Source: a virus
IMG/VR virus record: IMGVR_UViG_3300023184_000566
Span: 1 to 22,102 of that record
Strand: one strand, 5' to 3'
DNA: 22,102 nucleotides
The translations under genes and the position numbers were made by a program. Under the pieces are notes generated by a model, which did no database searches, was not told the origin of the DNA, and saw nothing but the letters and a program-made list of their open reading frames with translations. Positions 14,549-20,742 of this stretch are shown in pieces; position 1 is the stretch's first letter, and every line of letters begins with the position of its first letter.

Positions 14549-15015
14549 TAGTCATGTCAATTGACCCAGGTCTTAGCGGCGCTGTTGCGGTGTTCCACGA
14601 CGGCGAGCTCATGCAAACCATAGATATGCCCACGCATACCTTGACGCGCAACCAAGCAACAAAGCGGCAGGTGTCGGCGTCGGGGTTGGCTGACCTGTTT
14701 ATAGCCCATAAGCCTCGGCACGTTGTAGTTGAAAAGGTACACGCTATGCCTGGTCAAGGCGTAACGTCTATGTTTTCCTTTGGGCGCAGCTTTGGGGTCA
14801 TTGAAGGCATACTTGCAGCCCTGATACTGCCAGCTACCTACGTCACGCCATCAATATGGACAAAGGGGATCGGCAGGGGCTACGGAAAAGATGCGTCACG
14901 GGCTCGGGCGTGCGAGCTGTTTCCCCAGCATCAGAAGATGTTTGCTCGGATCAAGGACGATGGCCGCGCTGATGCTGCCCTGATCGGGGCATGGTTTTTA
15001 AAGGGTGAAAAGTGA
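14545..15015 (+). CDS. RuvC-like Holliday-junction resolvase
   Basis: This encodes 156 residues and overlaps the HTH gene by 4 bases. It has an RNase-H-like fold with the order of acidic residues expected of RuvC. Asp7 is in SIDPGLSGAVAVF, Glu63 is in VVVEKVHAMPGQG, and the final pair is around Asp139 and Asp143 in KDDGRADAALIGAW. The segment MFSFGRSFGVIEGIL between them is also typical of phage RuvC proteins. It would cut four-way junctions or branched DNA before packaging. Confidence 0.9.
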   Translation: MIVMSIDPGLSGAVAVFHDGELMQTIDMPTHTLTRNQATKRQVSASGLADLFIAHKPRHVVVEKVHAMPGQGVTSMFSFGRSFGVIEGILAALILPATYVTPSIWTKGIGRGYGKDASRARACELFPQHQKMFARIKDDGRADAALIGAWFLKGEK

Positions 15016-15209
15016 ACCTCCACGACCTACGAACACTGCGCGAGCACGCCGTTTATTTAGGCCAGCAATTGGAATCCGAGCGCGAGAACTCTAGAAACAA
15101 GACCCAATTCCTAAAGCGCCTTGTCCACCCCGAGGACTTGGGGCACGCCGTATCAGCCGAGGTACGCAACCTCGCGTATCAATTACTCATCAACGAAAGC
15201 AGCGAATGA
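15012..15209 (+). CDS. Small phage protein between resolvase and nuclease
   Basis: This encodes 65 residues. It starts with GTG at 15012, overlapping the resolvase stop (GTGA), with AAGGG just upstream. The stop overlaps the next ATG, so the three genes are coupled. The first half is a charged helix (LREHAVYLGQQLESEREN). The second half, LVHPEDLGHAVSAEVRNLAY, is a recurring phage segment that I cannot assign. Confidence 0.62.
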   Translation: MNLHDLRTLREHAVYLGQQLESERENSRNKTQFLKRLVHPEDLGHAVSAEVRNLAYQLLINESSE

Positions 15210-16288
15210 AACAACTGATCCTACGCCCATCATCAGCAGCACGCTGGATAGCTTGCCCTGCCTCTGCCCGTTTATCAGAGAACGTACCCTACGAACCCGC
15301 AGGCGAGGCCGCGCAGATAGGTACAGCAATCCATGCCCTGTCCGAGCTGTGTTGGCAGCTTGACCAAGACCCTGAGTCCTACGTCGGCAAGATGATTGAA
15401 GGCATAAAAATAACAGCGGAGAACGCAGCGTTTGCTCGGGCGCACGTTGAGACCGTCAGCAACCTTAAGCAAGAACTTGGCACGGTCAAGGTGGAGCAGT
15501 ACGGCGTTGCCTACGAGAGCTTGGCCGCCAAGGTCGGCGGGACTGCGGACGTTGTGGCGTACAACCTCAATCAATCCATTATGGAGATTGCTGACCTAAA
15601 AACAGGGCGTATGTGGGTGGATGCAGACTCAGCGCAGATGAAGATTTACGCGCTGGGCGTAATGCGTAAGTTAGTCAAGACGTTTGACACTGTGCGCCTA
15701 ACGATTGTTCAGCCCCAGGCTGGTGTAAACCGCACGCACGAAATGACGGGCGATGAGCTATTTGCTTGGGGTGAGACGGTACTGGTGCCTGCCATCAAGG
15801 CTGCGGTATTGGGCACTACAGAACCTACGCCGTCAAAGGATGCCTGCCAATACTGCCCTGCTAAGATGATCTGCCCAGCTCAGACCAGGGCGTTGGCAGA
15901 GGTGCCAGTAACAATGGACGTGAAAACATTGACGCCTGACCAGGTGGCTGACCTGTTGGACAAGGCCGATCTGATTGAGGACTTTATCGCAGCCCTGCGC
16001 AAGCAAGCTACTAAGACGCTTACAGAGGGCGGTGTACTGCGGGGCTGGCAGATGGCGCCCAAGCGTGCAACGAGGGCATGGTCTAAGGAAGCGGATGCAG
16101 CGCAGGTGCTGCGCGATGCTGGCATCCCCGAAAATCAAATATTTGAGACATCAATTATTTCACCTGCTGCCGCAGACAAGTTGCTCGGCAAGGACAGGAA
16201 ACAAGTTTTGGATAGCGTGACCACGAAAGTATCGTCGGGGCTTACGCTGTCTAAATCCCGTGGGCTAGGCGAGAGCACAGCCCTTTAA
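15206..16288 (+). CDS. Cas4/RecB-like PD-(D/E)XK nuclease (DUF2800 type)
   Basis: This encodes 360 residues. The start LRPSSAARWIACPAS (Cys17) and the segment ACQYCPAKMICPAQ (Cys214, Cys217, Cys223) give the four cysteines that hold a Fe-S cluster in Cas4/AddB-type nucleases. Between them are His43 in GTAIHALSE, Asp115 in GGTADVVAYN, Asp130-x-Lys132 in EIADLKTG, and Gln144/Tyr148 in QMKIYAL. These are the motifs of a PD-(D/E)XK exonuclease. DUF2800 proteins of this layout are common in phage replication modules. It probably resects DNA ends for recombination. Confidence 0.9.
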   Translation: MKQLILRPSSAARWIACPASARLSENVPYEPAGEAAQIGTAIHALSELCWQLDQDPESYVGKMIEGIKITAENAAFARAHVETVSNLKQELGTVKVEQYGVAYESLAAKVGGTADVVAYNLNQSIMEIADLKTGRMWVDADSAQMKIYALGVMRKLVKTFDTVRLTIVQPQAGVNRTHEMTGDELFAWGETVLVPAIKAAVLGTTEPTPSKDACQYCPAKMICPAQTRALAEVPVTMDVKTLTPDQVADLLDKADLIEDFIAALRKQATKTLTEGGVLRGWQMAPKRATRAWSKEADAAQVLRDAGIPENQIFETSIISPAAADKLLGKDRKQVLDSVTTKVSSGLTLSKSRGLGESTAL

Positions 16289-16304
16289 AAACTCTGAAAG
16301 CTAA

Positions 16305-16877
16305 ATGCAAATGCTAAATCTATCTTCTGGCAGCGGCTCTGGTAACTACATCCGCTTTTCGCCCCAAGCTAACGCTTGGACTAACAACAACAACGAGGAA
16401 ATTGAACTTAAAAAAGTGGTGTTTGACATCGACAACATCAAGACAGGCTGGCTCTTACTTGGTGTAGGTGTACGCGATTGGGTGCAAGATGAGAGTGTTG
16501 GAAAGAAAGGGCCGCAGCCCAGCCCCGAACACAAACGAGGATTTCAAGTTGTCTTGTACAACAAAGAGATCGGTGCAGCTGAATGGTCTAGCAACGGTGT
16601 TGGCCCCAACATGGGATTGGAGCAGATGTACAAGGCTTGCGCAGCCGAGCGTGCCGCTAACCCTGGCAAGCTGCCGGTATTGCAGTATGGGCACTCTAAG
16701 GCCGAGAAAATCGGCAAAGGCACGACTCGGATTCCTATCTTTGTGTTGACGGGTTGGGTTCCTCGGCCCGCGGGATTGGATGCTGTAGCCGAGGAAGCTG
16801 TGCCAGAGCCAATCCAACAGCCAGTTCGTAAGCAGGCACCCAAGGCTGCTGTCGTGGAGGACGACGAGATTTTCTAA
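16305..16877 (+). CDS. Putative single-stranded DNA-binding protein
   Basis: This encodes 190 residues; Met at 16305 or 16311 may be used, and neither has a strong Shine-Dalgarno. An N-terminal, beta-rich body (NYIRFSPQANAWTNNN, then ELKKVVFDIDNIKTGWLLLG) is followed by a Pro/Ala-rich linker and an acidic tail ending VEDDEIF. An acidic tail with terminal Phe is the partner-binding end of bacterial and phage SSBs. The gene lies between the nuclease and primase-helicase. The family name is not certain, but the role fits replication. Confidence 0.62.
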   Translation: MQMLNLSSGSGSGNYIRFSPQANAWTNNNNEEIELKKVVFDIDNIKTGWLLLGVGVRDWVQDESVGKKGPQPSPEHKRGFQVVLYNKEIGAAEWSSNGVGPNMGLEQMYKACAAERAANPGKLPVLQYGHSKAEKIGKGTTRIPIFVLTGWVPRPAGLDAVAEEAVPEPIQQPVRKQAPKAAVVEDDEIF

Positions 16878-16892
16878 GCGGTACAGTGCCGC

Positions 16893-16924
16893 GCCGGTGG
16901 GTTGATCTCCACCGGCTTTTTTTT
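16893..16924 (+). terminator. Intrinsic terminator after the SSB-like gene
   Basis: A perfect 8-bp stem (GCCGGTGG at 16893-16900 pairs with CCACCGGC at 16909-16916) closes an 8-base loop and is followed directly by eight T. It lies just 24 bases before the primase-helicase start, too close for a promoter of its own. It therefore probably lowers rather than stops transcription into that gene. Confidence 0.9.
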
Positions 16925-16947
16925 CCTCTAAAAATAGAGACCAAATA

Positions 16948-18927
16948 ATGGACACAGAAACAATAGCCAAGGCGCTGGGCAACGCCAAGAAGGTCAATGG
17001 ATCATGGGTGGCATCATGCCCCGTACCTGGCCACGGCAGAGGCAACGGGGACAAGAACCCTAGCCTGTCTATCTCAGAATCAGAGGGCAAGGTCTTATTC
17101 CATTGTCACGGCGGCTGCGACCAGCGGGACGTGTTTGACTCGGTACGCGAGCGCAACTTGCTACCCACAACGCCCAAGCGGGAGGAGATTAGCTTTACCC
17201 AGCATCAGGCGCCGGTATTGCAACAGGAATGGGAATACACGGCAGAGGACGGCAGCGTCTTATTCACTAAGCGCCGGTATAAAACAGCAGACGCCAAGGG
17301 TAAGACGTACTCAATACACAGGGTAGATGCCAACGGCAAGCGGACGGCGGGATTAAAAGACACCAGAATTGTGCCCTACCGCCTGCCGGAGATGCTGGTA
17401 GCCAAAGCAGCGGGACGCGCAATCTACTTGGTGGAGGGCGAGAAAGCAGCCGATGCGCTCATCAGCATTGGCGCGGTGGCCACCACAAGCCATACGGGTG
17501 CAGGGTCATGGCCCGAGGATATCACCCAGTATTTCGCGGGCGCCAACGTCGTGATAGTGCCTGACAACGACGAGCCAGGCAGAGCATATGCGAAAAAGGC
17601 TATAGCCAAGCTTCTACCCGTGGCTAAGTCAATCAGGTACTTAGACCTTAATCTCATGATGGAAGGCGACGATGCCTATGAGTGGGTCAACGACATGGCG
17701 GGCACAAGGACTGAGCTTGCAAGCCTAGCCAAGAAGTCGCCAGTCATTACCGAGCCGGCAGAGGAGCCAGTTCCAGAGCCCATGCCTGACATGGACACAT
17801 ACAACCCTACGCCGCAGCTCCTAAACATTGAGGCATGGGACACCATAAAAGACGAGCCGGTCAGCTGGATCATTGAAAACGTATTGCCTGACAAAGGATT
17901 TGCAGCCCTGTACGGCCCGCCAGGCAGTTACAAGTCGTTTGTGGCGCTGGACATAGCCGAGGCTGTGGCCACGGGAAGGCAATGGATGGGCAACGAGATT
18001 GCATTGGCGGGCGCCGTAATCTACATTGCCGGCGAGGGGCACGGCGGTATCGGGGCGCGGATTAAGGCGTGCAAGATACATAACAAGACGCAGGACGGGG
18101 CAGATATTTACGTCATTAGGCACCAGCTCAACCTCAGATCAAGCGCGGACGACTTTAACCTGCTGATGGAGTCGATTGACAACCTGATAGAGCAGACAGG
18201 CATCCAATTGCGCTTAGTTCAGATAGATACGCTGGCTCGAGCATTCGGTGGCGGCAACGAAAATGACAGCCAGGATATGGGTGCATTTATCCATAACACG
18301 GGAAGAATGCAGCGCAAACTGGGCTGCGCGCTCATGGTTTTGCACCACTCAGGTAAGGACGCCACCAAAGGATTGCGCGGTCATAGCTCATTACTAGGCG
18401 CCGTGGACACGCAACTCGAGCTGCAGAAACTTGACGTAACAGTCAAGAAGGACGGTGTAGCCGGACAAGGAATCATCACCATAAGCAAGCAAAAGGACGG
18501 TCAGGACAACATCAAATTTGGGTTTGAGATGGTGCAAATTAACACCAGCGGCGGGCTAAACCTGGGCGAATCCCTTTCACTAGCGGTCAAGGAGCATCAG
18601 GAAATGATTGACGAACAGCACAAGAAACCTAAGACGCCACCAATAAGAACAGGGGCTGGCGGCATCCAAAAGCAGGCTTTGGACGCCTTGCACAAGGCGA
18701 TTGCAGAGCACGGCGAGATGAGAATAATTGACGGAAAGCGCAATAAATCAATCTACACTGAGCAGTGGCAGCAAGCGTTTGAGGCGGCCCAGATGGACAA
18801 AGCAGGCATCAAAAGGCGGTTTACGAGGTGCGTTCAGAGCCTTCAAAACGCCAAAAGGGTGGAAGTTTTTGATCCTTTTGTGTGGGTGATTTGGGACGAT
18901 AGTGACCAAAATGGCGGGGACTTTTAG
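16948..18927 (+). CDS. Primase-helicase: zinc finger, TOPRIM, RepA-like AAA ATPase
   Basis: This encodes 659 residues in three visible parts. A zinc ribbon uses Cys24, His29, Cys53 and Cys57 (SCPVPGH and FHCHGGC), as in phage primases. A TOPRIM core follows, with Glu163 in IYLVEGEKAADAL and PDNDEPGRA at 205-213. An AAA_25/RepA-like helicase has a Walker A of GPPGSYKS at 323-330, a Walker B around LVQID (Asp427) and HHSGKDATKG near 466-475. The C-terminal 100 residues are helical and may bind DNA. It primes and unwinds the origin and fork. It has no strong ribosome site, and its stop codon sits in an inverted repeat that adjoins the iteron-like array. Confidence 0.92.
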   Translation: MDTETIAKALGNAKKVNGSWVASCPVPGHGRGNGDKNPSLSISESEGKVLFHCHGGCDQRDVFDSVRERNLLPTTPKREEISFTQHQAPVLQQEWEYTAEDGSVLFTKRRYKTADAKGKTYSIHRVDANGKRTAGLKDTRIVPYRLPEMLVAKAAGRAIYLVEGEKAADALISIGAVATTSHTGAGSWPEDITQYFAGANVVIVPDNDEPGRAYAKKAIAKLLPVAKSIRYLDLNLMMEGDDAYEWVNDMAGTRTELASLAKKSPVITEPAEEPVPEPMPDMDTYNPTPQLLNIEAWDTIKDEPVSWIIENVLPDKGFAALYGPPGSYKSFVALDIAEAVATGRQWMGNEIALAGAVIYIAGEGHGGIGARIKACKIHNKTQDGADIYVIRHQLNLRSSADDFNLLMESIDNLIEQTGIQLRLVQIDTLARAFGGGNENDSQDMGAFIHNTGRMQRKLGCALMVLHHSGKDATKGLRGHSSLLGAVDTQLELQKLDVTVKKDGVAGQGIITISKQKDGQDNIKFGFEMVQINTSGGLNLGESLSLAVKEHQEMIDEQHKKPKTPPIRTGAGGIQKQALDALHKAIAEHGEMRIIDGKRNKSIYTEQWQQAFEAAQMDKAGIKRRFTRCVQSLQNAKRVEVFDPFVWVIWDDSDQNGGDF

Positions 18928-18947
18928 CCGTTTTTGGGCGGCTAAAA
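18922..18947. repeat. 9-bp inverted repeat across the primase-helicase stop codon
   Basis: TTTTAGCCG at 18922-18930 and CGGCTAAAA at 18939-18947 are exact reverse complements with an 8-base spacer. The stem contains the stop codon. No T run follows on either strand, so it is not a normal intrinsic terminator. Confidence 0.75.
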
Positions 18948-18969
18948 AGGTTACAGATTTGATTAGTGA

Positions 18970-19132
18970 CAAATGGAGCCAAATGGTGAGCCAAATGGAC
19001 GGATGAGAGGAAAAACGTGAAATTTGCCAAATGGGACAAATGGGACAAATGGATGCCAAATGGATGCCAAATGGTGAGCCAAATGGAGAAAAATGGTGGT
19101 TTGCATAGATTTGGTGCAGTTTTGCCAAATGG
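18970..19132. repeat. Iteron-like array of CAAATGG direct repeats
   Basis: CAAATGG starts at 18970, 18980, 18992, 19028, 19037, 19046, 19057, 19068, 19080 and 19126, all in the same orientation. Most are preceded by C or A and are spaced 9-12 bp, near one helical turn. Degenerate copies lie at 18906 (CCAAAATGG), 19090 and 19175. An inverted copy is at 19159-19165. The array occupies the non-coding gap right after the primase-helicase gene, where replication iterons would be expected. Confidence 0.88.
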
Positions 19133-19170
19133 GAGAGCGTATGTCTTAATATACGCTCCCATTTGGCAAA
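19121..19170. repeat. Long imperfect hairpin built on the repeat motif
   Basis: TTTGCCAAATGGGAG at 19121-19135 is the exact reverse complement of 19156-19170. A two-base bulge (AG, 19136-19137) is followed by a further 5-bp pairing (CGTAT with ATACG) and an 8-base loop. The hairpin would put one direct and one inverted CAAATGG on opposite strands of the same stem. No T run follows it. Confidence 0.85.
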
Positions 19171-19209
19171 TTACCAAATGCCCGAGGTTGTGTTTTTTAG
19201 GATGATGTG

Positions 19210-19854
19210 ATGGCTACAAATAAGCGTAAAGTTTTGACAAGTATTGAGGTCAGGCAGCCGAGCTTTCCAGCGGATCGGTTTGAGTTGTTTAGGAATGCGG
19301 TTTTGGTGGAGTTGGAGAATCGGAAGAAAGACCATGATGCGAAGTGGGGTATTGATAGATTGATTTGGTTGGTGAGTACCGAGTTGCGGGAAAAGGTCTG
19401 GGCGCAGCTCCAGCGGGTTTACCTAGCTCAAGAGTCGCGGGACGACGAAAGGATGGCCAAGGCGGTTAGCGGGATGTGCAAAGCCTACGACGCTATGGAG
19501 GCTTGGGCGACAGAGAACAACGTGGAGCAGGTAGCCGATGTACGCCAGATCGAATGGCGGCAGCCGGACGGGGTAATCTTTGTGGTGGTGCCCGACGAAA
19601 AGGCGAAAAAGGTTTATTTGCAGAATTGGCCAGGCACTGCGGACAGGATTGTTTGGACAATGAAAGAAATTGCGATAATAGTCAACAAGCAGGCAGAGGG
19701 ACAGATCAACGAGCTAAAACGGCAATGGCCAGGCAGTCAGCTGGTTTCGGTCGGCGGGCCTAGCGGGTTTGATGACATGGACAATGACATTGATATGGTG
19801 ACGCCGAGCAAGACGCCAAAACTGTTTGATACAAAAGCCTTTGCAAAGGCTTAA
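19210..19854 (+). CDS. Phage protein of unknown function between two repeat clusters
   Basis: This encodes 214 residues. I chose the ATG at 19210 because AGGA lies about 8 bases upstream; GTG at 19207 is possible. The protein has a charged segment ENRKKDHDAKWGIDRLIWLV, then helical sequence (GMCKAYDAMEAWATENN). The C-terminal half reads like a beta-rich domain (GVIFVVVPDEKAKKVYLQNW) and has an acidic stretch, DDMDNDIDMV, near residue 190. I recall similar proteins in other phages without a function. Repeat clusters on both sides suggest it may bind one of them, as an initiator, partition or packaging-related factor. This is only inference. Confidence 0.78.
   Translation: MATNKRKVLTSIEVRQPSFPADRFELFRNAVLVELENRKKDHDAKWGIDRLIWLVSTELREKVWAQLQRVYLAQESRDDERMAKAVSGMCKAYDAMEAWATENNVEQVADVRQIEWRQPDGVIFVVVPDEKAKKVYLQNWPGTADRIVWTMKEIAIIVNKQAEGQINELKRQWPGSQLVSVGGPSGFDDMDNDIDMVTPSKTPKLFDTKAFAKA
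19835..19852. repeat. 18-bp perfect palindrome at gene end
   Basis: AAGCCTTTGCAAAGGCTT reads the same on both strands and reaches the first base of the stop codon. It could be a protein-binding site or part of an end signal; no T run follows. Confidence 0.8.
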
Positions 19855-19859
19855 AACGT

Positions 19860-19948
19860 GCCAAATAGCCGTTTGGCGGTGTTTGGCGGTACTTGGGTGC
19901 TGATTGTGGGCAAAGTGGCAGCATCAGCGGCAAAAGGGCAAAGTGGCA
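19860..19948. repeat. Second direct-repeat cluster (GTTTGGCGGT and GGGCAAAGTGGCA)
   Basis: GTTTGGCGGT occurs twice in tandem at 19871-19880 and 19881-19890. GGGCAAAGTGGCA occurs exactly at 19908-19920 and 19936-19948, 28 bp apart. GCCAAA at 19860-19865 and TTTGGC at 19872-19877 form a 6-bp inverted repeat. This fills most of the 153-base gap before the terminase small subunit. Confidence 0.82.
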
Positions 19949-20007
19949 ACGTTATGCGCTTTTTGCATACATTTTAGATAATTACGCGCACGCGCTGGGG
20001 GTAATGA

Positions 20008-20532
20008 GTGAAAACAGCAGCCGAAAAGATGACAAAAACAGGTGCAATCATGGGCAGACCAGTGAAATGGCCGCCCGAGCATCCAGTTTGGCGGGAGATT
20101 ATTGGTCGCGTTTCGGCTGGCAAGGCGCTGTCAACGGTGCTAACTGAGCCTGGTTATCCGACTTGGGGCGGCTTTCACGCAATGATTGACCAAGACGCCG
20201 AGCTCAAGATGGCCTATGAGAAGGCCGTCCAAGACCGCGCAGACAAGCTGGCTGACGAGATACTGCAGCTCTCTGATGAGCAGATGCCCGCGGGGCTGGA
20301 AGGCGCTATGGCGTCTGCCTGGGTGCAGCAAAAGCGGATGCAGGTGGACGCGCGCAAGTGGATCGCCAGCAAGCTCAAGCCGAGGACGTACGGCGACCGC
20401 ATTGACATGACGGTGAGAGACGAGCGCATCAGCGTGCTCGGCGCGCTCGAGGCGGCGCAGGCCAGGGTGCAGACATTGCAACTGGACAACGTCACCGACA
20501 TCACGCCCAAGGTTGTGGACAAGTCTAGCTGA
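20008..20532 (+). CDS. Terminase small subunit
   Basis: Up to 174 residues. The GTG at 20008 has GGGGGT upstream; the ATG at 20050 (160 residues) has AGGTG and gives the usual MGRPVKWPPEH beginning, so the start is not settled. Residues after the HTH-like N-terminal part (IIGRVSAGKALSTVLTEPG) lead to a helical middle and to VDARKWIASKLKPRTYGDRI. The latter is the typical C-terminal segment of phage small terminases. It recognises phage DNA for packaging and recruits the large subunit, which is not in this window. Confidence 0.86.
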   Translation: MKTAAEKMTKTGAIMGRPVKWPPEHPVWREIIGRVSAGKALSTVLTEPGYPTWGGFHAMIDQDAELKMAYEKAVQDRADKLADEILQLSDEQMPAGLEGAMASAWVQQKRMQVDARKWIASKLKPRTYGDRIDMTVRDERISVLGALEAAQARVQTLQLDNVTDITPKVVDKSS

Positions 20533-20576
20533 TACGTTTGTACTTTATACAACGGGCGTTATGTTAAGTACAAGGG

Positions 20577-20600
20577 CTGTGGATAACCCTGTGGACAACC
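20577..20600. repeat. Tandem 12-mers with DnaA-box-like sequence
   Basis: CTGTGGATAACC at 20577-20588 is followed directly by CTGTGGACAACC. The first contains TGTGGATAA, which is the exact complement of the DnaA box TTATCCACA. The second differs by one base. They may bind host DnaA or a phage protein. Confidence 0.7.
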
Positions 20601-20629
20601 CTACCCTTGGGCGCTTGGCACGGCTCTTG

Positions 20630-20694
20630 CCCACCCGCCAATCCCGCCGAGGCCCCCCCTAGGGCCGACGGCAAAGGGCCAAGGAACGGGTGGG
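20630..20694. repeat. GC-rich nested inverted repeats near terminase gene
   Basis: CCCACCCG at 20630-20637 pairs with CGGGTGGG at 20687-20694. Inside, GCCG-A-GGCCC at 20646-20655 can pair with GGGCC-GA-CGGC at 20662-20672. CCTTGG at 20605 and CCAAGG at 20679 form an alternative pair. It is possibly a packaging signal or a strong structure; no gene is seen in 20533-20742. Confidence 0.55.
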
Positions 20695-20722
20695 TTCACG
20701 AACAATTTTTATTTTTTATAAA
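20695..20722 (+). promoter_or_regulatory. Candidate promoter for the last gene
   Basis: TTCACG (20695-20700) and TATAAA (20717-20722), with a 16-bp AT-rich spacer, resemble a sigma-70 promoter 20 bases ahead of the ATG at 20743. The same AT-rich tract could instead be a DNA-unwinding segment. Confidence 0.4.
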
Positions 20723-20742
20723 TTTGTGGTAAAAACCGCCCT

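Noticed and set aside
16455-17090. A 211-residue minus-strand frame across the SSB-like gene and terminator.
   Set aside because: It runs through a clear terminator and two well-supported plus genes; the product looks random.
18970-19132. The CAAATGG array as a CRISPR array.
   Set aside because: The repeats are 7-8 bases and the gaps 2-5 bases for most copies, far too short for repeats and spacers, and no cas genes are nearby; the Cas4-like nuclease is of the phage DUF2800 type.
18748-19177. Long minus-strand frames opposite the primase-helicase end and the repeat array.
   Set aside because: They arise from the repeats read in reverse and from a shadow of the coding gene; there is no start signal or plausible product.
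19017-19205. A 62-residue frame with GTG start and GAGAGG upstream, running through the CAAATGG array.
   Set aside because: Its first half is merely the translated repeats (KWDKWDKW and similar) and its second half crosses the hairpin; nothing in it resembles a protein family. The good ribosome site leaves a small chance that it is read, so it deserves a check in relatives.
20008-20049. Fixed choice of GTG at 20008 as terminase start.
   Set aside because: Not settled: the ATG at 20050 also has a good site and the more typical N-terminus. Reported as uncertain rather than chosen firmly.
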